From Rhyacichthys aspro (Eukaryota; Chordata; Actinopteri; Gobiiformes; Rhyacichthyidae), in contig CM072165.1 of assembly GCA_036850595.1 (NCBI GenBank), positions 8,628,109-8,692,108 on the forward strand: a DNA stretch of 64,000 nucleotides, given 5' to 3'. The notes beneath the pieces are model-generated. The model did not search any database, was not told the origin of the DNA, and saw nothing but the letters and a program-made list of their open reading frames with translations. Both the position numbers and the translations under genes were made by a program. Below, piece by piece: positions 23,401 through 34,734 of the stretch (position 1 is its first letter; the number at the start of each line of letters is the position of its first letter).

Positions 23401-23563
23401 TTTAAATTTTCAACGATGCCTGTAAGCAATTTCTCCATTACTCAGAGAACTGTGGTTACAATGCAAGCACAGGTTTACGAAAACGAGAGTCATAAGAAAT
23501 AAACAAGGAGAGCGTACTGGGACCTACTCACCTTTTTATCATCCGGCAGCATTGGCACCCCAT
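19658..23563 (-). CDS. pgcka1: C4orf19 / PGCKA1 orthologue
   Basis: Two coding segments join as 23563-23532 and 20444-19658, with AG|GTGAGT donor and TTTTCCAG|C acceptor, giving 272 residues (human about 314). The N-terminus MGCQCCRMIKSYIYDPT matches the conserved MGCRCCK start of C4orf19. Gly2 with Cys3, Cys5 and Cys6 is a classic N-myristoylation plus palmitoylation signal, predicting anchoring to the plasma membrane or a junction. The middle is polar and low-complexity; the C-terminal third is acidic, Ser/Thr-rich and ends with a predicted Ala/Leu-rich helix (VAEALAALEAATAGEDFE) that I believe is shared with mammals. The human protein is named for association with PDCD10 and GCKIII kinases; no enzymatic domain is visible. 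Identification is supported by position between NWD2 and RELL1, as in human. Confidence 0.88.
20445..23531 (-). other. C4orf19 intron (3.1 kb)
   Basis: Non-coding. The short frames have no recognisable similarity and no clear repeat was seen. Confidence 0.6.
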
Positions 23564-23583
23564 TTGGCCAGCTGTGTCGGGAC
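23532..23583 (-). CDS. pgcka1: C4orf19 start exon (coding part 23532-23563)
   Basis: A 52-nt exon between acceptor CTTCCGCAG (minus strand) and donor AAAAG|GTGAGT. It has 20 nt of 5' UTR and then ATG GGG TGC CAA TGC TGC CGG ATG ATA AAA AG. The whole lipidation signal is encoded here, separate from the rest of the protein. Confidence 0.9.
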
Positions 23584-23954
23584 CTGCGGAAGACATTAAC
23601 ACACCAATTAACCTTTTACACCAGCACCATTCTCATCTACATCACCAACGACTCCCCTGTGACAAAACTGCTATAACGTGGCATCATATTGTCACAGGTA
23701 ACATTTCCTCTGACGTTTGGAGGGAAAGGTTAGTGGTGTGTACGATAATGGTACATCCACACTTTGACAGACTGCTATTGATCCCGCAGTTCAGCCCCTT
23801 CTGACATGTGAGCGGTTTCTAAATGAGGGCTTTTTCTGAAGATTCCCCTCATCAGTCAAGTTTTGCTTTTGCCCTTGGTCTCCATGGTGCTTGGACACGA
23901 GGATGAAAACGGCTGAAGCGCAGATAAAGATGTTATTGCCATCCATCACTGCTG

Positions 23955-23968
23955 TGTGTGTGTGTGTT
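23955..23968. repeat. (TG)n microsatellite
   Basis: About seven TG units. Confidence 0.85.
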
Positions 23969-26900
23969 GTATGGATGTGTATATATATTGAGGATAGCAG
24001 TGACCTTTCCTCTCCTGGTGGTGTGTTTCTCCAGGCTTTGGCATTTCATTGCCTGGGTAAATAATTAATCAGCGAGTCTTGAATGGAATCGTCTGCGAGG
24101 GACAGAGGTAGAGGACACAATGTCTCTTTGTGGAATAAAAAGAAGGATGTGCTGCCCTGGGACAAGACTCTTGGACTCAACTTTCTGAACACTGCAGGAC
24201 TTCGATCTGGAGTAACAACTCTAAACAGAAGTGCTACTGACAAGAAAATTACTCAGTGTATGTTTAGAGTGAGGTTACTCAACACTAACAAGCATGCAGA
24301 ATGACAAACGTGATGCAATGAGTCTAGACTTAGAAATGATGCGGGTGTAAATATGTCAACAAATCCCATAAATACCAATCTGTAGAGTTTAGGCAACAGC
24401 TTATGAGAGACTTACTACAAATAGGTGCTGACAAAAAGAAACAGGTGAAAGAATGATTGCAGGTCCAGCTTCTTCTCACTTTTTTGCAGTGATCTGAGTT
24501 TTTTTAATTCTGATTTTAATGAAGCTATGTTTTTAGGGGCATTTTGTGAGATTCTACTAATTGTTCCTTTTGTTCCATCCTTTTGTGCCCAAGCCAGCCC
24601 TGATTGGTCAGAATCCCGGCTAAATAAGAATTCCCCTCAAAATGTACAGCTTTTACTATGTTGTCCTACATCTAATAACATGATGTAAGAGCTGTGTGAT
24701 ATGTACAGTTTCTTCATATTTCATCAGGGAACGAGGTAATGGCTCCAGGTGGGCTTTGCTTGGGGGACCAGTTTGTCAAATGCACACGGGACCTAGAGAC
24801 TCCAAACCTCGTCGAAGCATTGATTAAACAAGTAAACAACAAAAAACATGACTGTAGTATTCTGTAATAAGTCCGGAGTCATTAAAAGGCCATCAATCCA
24901 ATCTGCGAGCCCTGTAGCATCGAGGCCTGGTCACATTTTCTACATGAAAGGCTGCGTTATTTGTGCAAAAGCAACTAGGCATGACTTGGTTATCCCCAGG
25001 CATCTAATTATCCCCCTCCAGGTCTGCCACTGTGCGCCGTGACAGAAAAAGCATCCTGAGCTGAGGGGTGGGAGTAGTCACCGGCAGACACACAGCCAGC
25101 CATGTTGGACGCGCACTAAACCCCATAAGCATCATTTCATCTAAGAGTCCTTCATTTTCTTCTGAAGGAATCCCCGCGACGCAGTCATTCGCGGCTCCAC
25201 CTGGACCCTTACGGCACATTTACCGGCTCCAGTGCGAGGAGCAGGAGGGTCGGGGGCTGCCAAGTGTAATTCAGAGTGTCCCGCTGCTTGGACAGGCTGT
25301 GCTTTAAATAGAGGACCCTGTTTCACACACTGTTGCACTGGCAAGCGACAAACCGACTGAAGTGTCCCTTATCTTCCTGGAGGGTAGAGGCAGAGGAGGT
25401 AATTTCCCAGCGGGCAGCGCGAACTATCACATTAATGGAGCGGCATATCGGCCCGGGCACAAGTCACTATCGGCTGATTCTAACAATTACTAGTCAGGCA
25501 GGTCAATATTAATCTGACAAGCTGCAGCTCTCTGTTCTCAATTTGCTCGTGCTTCTATGTTCTGGATATGCTGATTTCTCCACTCCTTCTGTTTGAGCTG
25601 GTGGAGCTATTTGTTTTTTCCCTTGAGCAATATGTAAATTTCATATTTCACGTGTCTTCTGCTTTCTTGCCGATTTGTAGGCCCATTCATTTGAGGAGCT
25701 TTTATCGGTACTGGAAAATAAACAGTCACACCATAAAACCTCGTGACATAACACTCTGACTCAAATTATTGACGTTACAGTTGAATTTGTCCTTGCCAAG
25801 TGTTTTTGCAACAGAGCACGGATCATCGAGCACTGTGACAGTCGGAAATGAAGTAATGGCTCAAGTCTAGGTCAGACCACAGAGTCTCAATGACAACAAG
25901 GTGAAACTTGTATCTTATACACAAGATGCTACATCTAGAAAACATGTTGGTTTAAGCTTAAATACAGCAAATTGATTAAATAGAACAACCTGCAGATAAG
26001 ACTGCACTTCTTGACGATGGTTTACAATGTGATTAGGGCTTTTAAATATTATAAAGGCTTAGTATAAGGATTTACTGAAGTGATAATTTTCAACAACAAA
26101 TGTGACTATTGAGCACATGGTGGATTTTATCTTCAGCTAAATTAAGCATTAGGACACCCTGTCCTGTCAGAAGTGAGGCTGACCTTTAAGAGAATATTTA
26201 GCCCTAAAGTCAGTCTCATGACTCAGCCTCTCGCGTCAAATCATGAGAATCAGTTTTGGAAAAAGTGAAAGCAGGAACACGTTTGTGTTTTGTCAGACAC
26301 ACAGTGATGCTGTTTATTTTTGGCAATAACTAAATGAGTGATAAGACTTGCTTGAGTGTCCAAAACATGCATTAGTAATGTTGATGCATGCTATTATTGT
26401 CCCAACTGTACTTTTGCCCGTCTAAACACAACGTCATGTTAAAGTGTTTCATTACAAGTAGTAGTATAAACAAAACTGAAAAGGGAAAGTGTCATCAAAG
26501 GGAATCTGAAATGTATTATTCTGAAATATCAACTCTCAGCTGACACCTGACGTATTCAATGGTCTGACTGACTGGGTCGGAAAAAGACAGTTTTGCATTG
26601 GAAGAGAGAGATAGAGATGGAAGGCCAATTTGCAAGGCAAAAGTAGTTCGAGGTTGACTGAATGCTGACAATGTGATTGAAGTGTTACCTGCCTGAGGCT
26701 TGCCATTGTGCTATTGGTCAGCACAAACAGTCAGAGGGGAACTAAAGCTGCAGGGAGATGACACACTACCGTCTCAGTCTGTGTTCCTTCAAGCAACATC
26801 AGGGAGTCATGAGTAACTAGTGAATCACTGGGCTGATAAGGCAAGCCTCATGTGTGTTGTCGTTAAAGGATAACGATACATGTATGTTCAGGCTCTGGCC

Positions 26901-27605
26901 CGTCTACTTACACATGTCATCTTTGCCACACACTGTTTGCAGAGTAAATAGCTCTAGATACACCCGGAGAAGTGGTAAACCAGGAAACTGCTGTGGGCTA
27001 CACACCCATTTCTTCTAGAACTGGCCTAAAACTGTCACCACAACTATATGACCTACATGACTCAATGGAAAAGTCCATGTGTGTAGATACTGTGCAATGA
27101 CTAACCACAGCCAACCCCAGGCAAAACACCAATAGTCCAGTGAAAACCAGAAAATGTGCATTAACTAAGCCCTTCTGTGCCTCTATTGAATGAACTTGTA
27201 GTAAACAATGCGTACTCAATAAAGACATTCATTATAAACAATTCAGCAATGACATGTCTATTTTTTAAGCCTTTTCAAGCTAAAATATAACTTCAGAACT
27301 CCAATACAAATACAAGCCGCCTGAATCAAAACCTGTTGAAATACTACTAAGAGATGTTAAGGAGGCCATTGGATTACAAACACTTTCTTGCACAGTCATC
27401 TCACAGGTTTTCCAGCAACCAATAGCAGCAAAGACTCTGATCAGAACATCCTAATGACCAATCATGTCGTTTGCCTGGAGACTTTCCAAAGCCATAATCA
27501 GATCAAGAATTCAGTCTGTGCATCAAATGACTATCAGTCATTCAGATATTGGCCATTGTTGGCTGGCAATAACACTCCTTAATCTGCTGCCTGTGTCATT
27601 CAATA

Positions 27606-27620
27606 TTATATATATATATA
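27606..27620. repeat. (TA)n microsatellite
   Basis: Short TATATA run. Confidence 0.8.
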
Positions 27621-29340
27621 CAGATATAGTTGTGGTAGCATCACTGATTGGAGGACGATTACTGAACTGGAGAGAGATTTCAGAGCTGGCACCTGGCTGG
27701 GCTACCATTTTTCCACTTTGTGAGTTTTCTTCAGAGGAAATTGAAACATTTCATCTTGGAGAAACAGGTGCAATAAAAGTGAGATTGCAGTCGAATGTCT
27801 TCTAAAAGTGAATTCAGTGGAAGCCCTTTCAGCTGACAGCCACGGCTATTTCTAAATGACTGCTTTGGGCGGGGAAAAAAAATCAAATCACATGGTAAAG
27901 ATTACATTTAGATATTTGCAAAATGCTTAATAGATTATGTAGTTTAACTTGAGTTATTGTGTTGTGGACAAATGGAGTGACCGTTTTCAAGTTAACCCTA
28001 AGTGACATACAGGCTGAATGTAAGGACAAGATGACAAATGAATCCTGGGGAGCCAATGTGTCGTTTCTATTTGCAGCTGAAAAAAACTAAACTAAACAGA
28101 CTCTTGAGCGTCTCCTCCTTCAGTTAGCCTTCCTTGCACATTTGACACCAGCTGTTTTTGTTGCGCCCTTGGCCGAGTGAAATCTATCCAGCGTCATGTC
28201 ACTACTAACTGTGGGTTTGAGTTGCTGGTCTACACACTATTCATACTTACGCTGTAACGGTAAATACAGGTCCAAAAAGAGCATTAGCTGAAGATCTTGT
28301 CATGTTTCCCTTGTTGTCCTGACTGTAATGAATGCGCAATTGGGAAGATGACGCCTGAGGTGAGGATTAGGAACCACACTTCTGAAGAGCTTTCCAACAA
28401 AACAGGTTGTCTTTAAACCTGATCGTTGGCAAGTTACAGCAGCCAGAATTTATTTCCTTTCCAGTAGTGGTGAGGTTTTTTTTTTGTTTTTTGTTTTTGG
28501 AGTGATGGGACAGTGAGAAGGGAGATCAGGTTCATGAGGGTAACTTGGGTGTGGTGATGGAAAAGTGGGCTAACTGGTCTGACATCCATCTCACTGTCTC
28601 TGTTTGTTCTGTGCATTTTGTTTTCCCAGTTGAGATGTGTTTTGTCACATCTGCTCGGAACCAAGGCTGACGGAAATATGGCGGGAATTTCTCCTTTGCT
28701 AATGTAAGAATGTGCTGCCAAGAATTTCATTGTGTAAACTTAGAGCAGACGTCGCAATTTGAAGTATTAGTCAAAGCCATTTCTCAATTATAAGACTTGC
28801 CACATTCGATAAGGTGTTCAATTTATCAGCTCAGAGGCATTTAAAAACCCGCCGTAAATGTCATTACAATATTTTTAAAAAACGCGTCTGTCACCCACTG
28901 CCTTCTCCAATTTGAATACGTTGCACAAACAGTAGATGAGATAACCTTCAACACCTGATAACAGGAACATTTCCTGTAAAAGAGCTACGTAAAGTGATGT
29001 TATTGTCATTTCTGATTCACATAAACTTCTCTTAACGGCTAATATTACCCAACAATAAGCTGTCTCTCAGAATGACCATGTGGATTGGAGTTGGAAAAAG
29101 AAACGCTTCTCAACCAGCCGACCTTGGAGCTTTTAATGCGGCGACGGCTGATTTGAATAGCCCAGGTGTGATTAGGGCAGGTGTATCCATGGTGAGCATG
29201 GTGAGTTGTCGCGGCAACCAATTTACGGCAAATCTGGCCTTGTCAAGGGACAGTCACACGCTGAAGACAGAGTTAATTCTCATCATTTATGCCTTTCAGT
29301 ACTGTGTCAACGTGACTTCTCTTCAGATATGGTTCTATAT

Positions 29341-29410
29341 CAGGGGTGTCCAACTGAAGGGCTGCGGGATAAATCCAGGCCGCCGGGGTCCTCCAGCCAG
29401 ACCCCAATGC
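29341..29410 (+). repeat. hAT-type transposon 5' end (remnant)
   Basis: Starts CAGGGGTGTCCAACTGAAGG and continues with a GGGCTGCGGGATAAATCC-type segment, typical of the terminal region of vertebrate hAT elements. No matching right end was found. Confidence 0.5.
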
Positions 29411-31148
29411 CTTGTGACTATATCTCTGTATTCTCTCAATGGAAACATGTCTCTTCTCCCCTCTATTACCAAAAAGTCCATGCTTATCAACAGCACTCCC
29501 CTATCCTTCACAGACAAGCTGTTGTTTTTTCCCTCACATGCATCCATCCTTAGCGCTTAGACAAGTAAACAAGTTTACTTGACCAGGAAGAGTGGAGTTT
29601 AAATGAGAAGTTAATCATACATTTACTACACTGTTATAGGCTTCCTAAAATAACAGAACAGAAACATTAAACCTCTGAGTAAGATGACTTGAGAAATTGG
29701 AGCCTAGCTAAATCACATATTTCTAATATCAGTGCTAATAATTGTTTTCAGTTTGGCTGTACTTTTTGGTGTTGTGTTTAAAAGTACACCATACTCTGTT
29801 TAGCTTAAAGTAAATCCTAGTTATATTTTCTATTGTATCGCAGATGTGTTTGACTTTTAAACAGTTACTACCAAATAAAACTGAACATGCTAGCTGATTA
29901 ATTGGATGTTTACTAGTAGCATGTTGCACAACTACTAAGCTACAAATTGACCCTTATATTTGCTGGTATTTGTTTTCCTTTGGATAAAACATACAACTAG
30001 TTCAGTCTCAATTGAGATCCATTACTCATGGCTCACATAAACCGACAACAAATTGCACATCATTTACTTAAACTCTTGTACCATGACATTTCCTGACCAT
30101 AATGTAGTCAATAAAAACATGCAGGTCCAACATGTTTACATCCTGTTCCAGGTCTTGTCATCCCACACAAGCACCCGGTGCAGGGCAGACTAGACCTTGA
30201 GCAAACAATATTTGCATACACTTTTAATGGCTTGTTTTGTTGAAGAGGCAGCCTGCCATCCCGGTGGAGTCCGCCACAAAGGCAAGAAAACCACAGCTAA
30301 GCATCATTGTTACAACATACTGGAGGTGTTTGGCCGACATGTCAGACAGAGGGTCTGTGTGCCATTTGAACAACCTCTGAATTCAGAAAGTATGTGTTGT
30401 GTGTGCAAACACAGCCCAAGGCCATATACAGGAGACCTGGTTAACCAATTCAAGACCACTCCTCCACTTGGTCCCAGGAAAGAGCAAACATCCCACTGGC
30501 AGACATCTCTGTAACCATTAACCCCACGGGCTGTGTCCAGAATAGATTTTTTTTCCTTGTTTTAAATGCTGTTTATTGCATTTACAGTAGGACACAAGGA
30601 AATGTGGAGACAGTATTCACTGCAGGTAGCAGCCAGCGCCCTGTGTGTACTTGTGTGTAGTCTATGTGTTTTTGGCTACCAGGTGAATAAAACTGCAGTT
30701 GAGTAGGACTTCACTGAAATAAATGTAAATAAAGTAGGCTTATCTATTTTACATTATTTTCAGTCTTACATGGGTATTTTGAAACAATCATATTATTAGT
30801 CTATTTTATTCCTATTCTTCAAAGCTTTAACAAAATTAAAAAGCTTTTAGTGCAACAGGTGCACACACAACAACACTGTTACTAGCTTATACATAAAAAC
30901 AAACGCCTACAGAGCTAGAAGACTATTTAACTTGATTTGTTTGACTATAATCTCCAGAATAACCTGTACTTTTGTTCTCTGTCGCCATATGGCTAACACA
31001 AGCACATTCACCTGTTGCTCTTATCCGTCGACGCCGTGGCCCAGTGTTTTATTAACGCACGCAAAACTTTCATATCTAATACAAATCATTTACAAAACGT
31101 GTTACTATAAAGAAAGATTATAGTAGCAAAACGCTGTTTTTAACTTAC

Positions 31149-31200
31149 CTGTGGAGCTAAGCGAAGGTGTGGCACTTTGCCCTAGGTATCAAAAATGCAC
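31149..31200 (-). other. pgcka1: C4orf19 non-coding first exon (candidate)
   Basis: Minus-strand CACAG|GTAAGTTA is a near-perfect donor at 31148/31149 with no coding potential before it. It lies just downstream of an ETS-type promoter site and is correctly oriented to splice to the acceptor at 23584. The upstream limit is a guess. Confidence 0.4.
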
Positions 31201-31228
31201 GGATAACTTCTGTTGTCATTTACGTTCT

Positions 31229-31236
31229 CTTCCGGT
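31229..31236 (-). promoter_or_regulatory. ETS-family site, likely C4orf19 promoter
   Basis: ACCGGAAG on the - strand is the GABPA/ELK consensus, about 80 bp upstream of the proposed first-exon donor. ETS sites at this distance are typical of TATA-less vertebrate promoters. Confidence 0.4.
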
Positions 31237-31589
31237 CCGTTTTAAAGTAGAAATTACAGCAGCATTTTTAAGTAAAAGGGTCCGTTAGAGAGTTTTTAAG
31301 CTAGAATGAACTTCCTAGTTGTTTTGGCGAGTCGCTGAGAAGAGTTTCCCCCCCTCCGTGACTCCGCAGTCCCATGTCTCCTGTTTGAACGGCAGTCTGC
31401 TGATGCTTACTTTGCCCGAGAAACTACTGGACCACATCAAGCTAACAGCGTCTAGCTTAGGCGCTTCCTGTCTCGCCTTTCAAAGTAAAGCATTCAAGAA
31501 GAAGACGTTGACCTTACTTTTAAGAAATTTCTAATACTTTAGGCCTATGTGCTCTGTTACATAGGGAAAAGCAAAAGAAAGGGAGAAAA

Positions 31590-31602
31590 ATATATATATA
31601 TA
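31590..31602. repeat. (TA)n microsatellite
   Basis: Short TATATA run. Confidence 0.8.
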
Positions 31603-34159
31603 TCAGACATTTACAATGATAATGATTGTTATTTGTGGTTTTAATACAGCTAACTTCCTGTTTTCCATTTAGAGCCCTAAAGTAGCTTCACTTACCTGAC
31701 CTGCCTCTTCAGAGAGAGTTACCCTGTTGGTCATATGACTTGGATGCGATTAGAGTAAGAGCCCCTCCCAAAACCAAGGCTATTTGAAACTAACTATAAC
31801 TGAATTAAAAAAGTAGAGGAAAGAGCCAGGATATCTGACCCAAGTGTTATAAAACATATTACAAAGCTACAAAATACTCTGCTCTACACACTTTTAATAA
31901 TAATTTGTATTGTAAGAGAGTTTCATTGCCTTGATAAGCTTTTAAATTCCCTGTACATGCACCAAGTGATGAGATATTTAAATAATAGCTTAAAATATAA
32001 CTTGGCATCAGGTTTAAGGAATTAAGAAATTGGGTTGAGGAAGGAAGTGAACAGATGTCATTTTTTTCAGTTCTCATTAAAGCTGCAATTGAAAAACAGG
32101 TTTCAGTGTTTATAGATGCACAAGGAGCAGTAGTTTATCTTAGCGGGGGTCAAAACCCAGAATCCTGTATTTGTATGTATGTTTGCTTGAACAGGTTCAA
32201 CAGGAAAAGATCATCCAGTAACTGCTTTGTTCGAAGAGCTATTTATAGGTGTGGGTTTGCACACATTTCCACCAAGATGTGAATTATTTTTTATAGAGTT
32301 GTGAAAATACAAAGAATATGAAAAAACACACCAGAGATGGGGTCCGCTGTGGATGCACCTGACAGAATTGTTTCTGGCAAACACACAAAACAGGACAACA
32401 ATGTGACATGTCATATGCAAACTAGGGTTTCTAGACTCATTGAAAGATACGGCTGGTGGTGCTCAGTAAACACAATATATTTTGGATTGCACTCCTCTTC
32501 AGCTGTTTTATTTGTATTTTTATTACAGATCTTTGAGATATAGGTAACATGAATAAGTTACATAGACTAAAAAAGTTTCTATTTGACTTGTTGTTGCTTT
32601 TTTACCAATTCCTTTGTCCATCTTTGTTTTTTGCCCAGGGCTGAAACTATTTAGCCCCAACAGTAGGAAGTACAAGGGGGCGGGCCATGACACTTATCGA
32701 TCACCAAATCAGGAAGATGATTGGCATTGGCATCAGGTTCCTTCATCAAGTGTTATTTACAGATTAGGAAACGTGCGAACTTCTTAACATTTGACCCTTC
32801 TTCTTGGAAAAAAAAAACCTCAGGAAATGATTTGAATCTTTATCTTGGGTGTGCATGACCAAACGATGATGATCTTCTCCATTGTGACTTTGTTAGCTCC
32901 CCATACCGACACAAGGAACTCTAATCTGTTGTCAAACACCGCTGAATGTTCTCATTGTTGAGCTTCAGGAGTGACGCATCTGTCCTCAGAAATGGACTTT
33001 GGTTTGTCGCGAATGAAGCTGCACAGGTATTTGCTTTTTTTAAAATTACATAAGGGGCAAATACATAAAAGGAAAAAAAAAATGTTAGGCTGCTGAGGCC
33101 TTAGGGGCTCTTAAAATGTTAACCAAATTTTTTTCTTAGCATAATGCACTTTGTAAGGTTTGCTCAATGTGGTATTAAATTTTAAGGGAAAAACAGCTTA
33201 TTTTAATAAATAGCTCAATTTAATTGCTGTACATTTCATTTCCTTGTTTAATTTATTTAATCGCTGTGTGCTATTAGATAAGAAATACCCCAACACAGCC
33301 ACTTCAAACATCTTACATTTTCACCTGAAATCCAACTCGAGCAAAAGTGTGGGAAGAAGTCTACACATATCATGGTCTCAGTTCCCAGCATGCTTCAGAG
33401 GAATTAGGTCATGGCTTGTTGGTAGTTATCTTTTTCTACTGGGATCTGCGTCAAGGAGGCAACAAGGAAATGTGCAGAAAGAACAAGATAAAAAAGAGGA
33501 ATGAGCAGTTTAAAAGCTTTTGGTGATAGGATTTGGGATAACTCACCTCTTAGACAAAGACAGAGTCTGATCACTTCATAAATTTTCAGCTTTATCTTTG
33601 AGCAGGATGAAATTGGGGTGATTTCACTGTGTAAACATTCTGTATGGTGTAAGGCTTTTAGTTAGTCAAACACAGTCTACTCAAACAACCAAGGAATCAA
33701 AGGATTTTTAAAGAGCTGATACTATGCAAGATAATTTTAGTATATAGTTATGCCTGCTTTATCATGCCAACCAGGAAGTAAAATGATCTGGCGGTAAACA
33801 CAGGTTAGATCTGAAAAAAACATGATGACAAAAGGAGTGCCCTGGCTCATAAATGCCTCTGACATTGCAGTAGCTATTTTAGTGCCAGGTAAATATGAGG
33901 CTCTGTCATACTTTTCCTACAGTGGGACATAAATACCCACTGTGTGACCTGTGGAGGCCTCCTGTTCTGCAAACAACTGCTGTAATTATATGGCTGTGCG
34001 GTGCTGCAGGTGGAATGTGCTAGCGATAGTCAAGCCCTTGTTGTCATAAGGACTGGAAGCAGCAGCCCCAATAGCCAACAGACATGAGCTCACCATCATT
34101 ACAATGAGAGGCGTGGCCAAAGCCGTCACTACTGTGGACCTGATGTTGCCGTGGAGACA

Positions 34160-34180
34160 GCACACACACACGCACACACA
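34160..34180. repeat. (CA)n microsatellite
   Basis: CA repeat with one CG interruption. Confidence 0.85.
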
Positions 34181-34734
34181 AAGTCAAATACACACAGACT
34201 GGCTTGGAGTGACACCGTTGGGAAATTAAAATTCTAGCCTAAAGCAACAGGCTTTTATTGGTCAATCATAACTCCTGCTTGTGTTTACTTTACGTACTTG
34301 TGTGTTTGTGTGTTCCCCTGCGCAGGGCACTGTACAGGTGCCCTGCTCATGCCTTACCTAATTATGATGACAATGTCAGCCAGTGTTGGAGAAATATTCA
34401 CCACGCTTGTCTGGCATCCTACATCAAACACAGAGGGGCAATTACTGGCCTATCAAATCATTTAACAACTCTGTTCTGCTTTGTGTTCTCTAGGTCTCTC
34501 AGTGTTGCAAAACTTGGAAACCATCAATTACACTACCTGTTTCCGAGCATGCTGTACAGTATAAGTGATATTTGCAAGGTTGGATTGGGGATCCAATCAA
34601 AACATTACTCACATAGAGCATAGTTTTCTATAAAATCAAAGGCTCCTTATGAAACATGCTGAGGTCTAAAAGAGGAAACATGATTGCAAAGTCTATAGCA
34701 ACCTCTAATTATGAGAAAAGTTGGCAGCAGCTGA

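Larger units (their letters stand above)
23584..31148 (-). other. C4orf19 5' UTR intron (7.6 kb)
   Basis: Assumes that the first exon at 31149 is correct. Contains (TG)n at 23955-23968, (TA)n at about 27606-27620, an hAT-type end at 29341, and a GC-balanced TAAT-containing stretch at 25380-25530 that may be a conserved element. No coding exon was recognised. Confidence 0.45.
31240..34734. other. Intergenic region between C4orf19 and NWD2
   Basis: AT-rich and non-coding. Contains (TA)n at about 31590-31602 and (CA)n at 34160-34180. The first 300 bp may belong to the C4orf19 promoter. No gene was recognised. Confidence 0.5.

Noticed and set aside
29072..29560. 162-residue + strand frame
   Set aside because: It runs through the hAT-type remnant and contains no transposase motif. 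Chance frame.
31319..31534. 71-residue + strand frame near the proposed C4orf19 promoter
   Set aside because: It is a short frame with no conserved motif, lying in promoter-proximal sequence.
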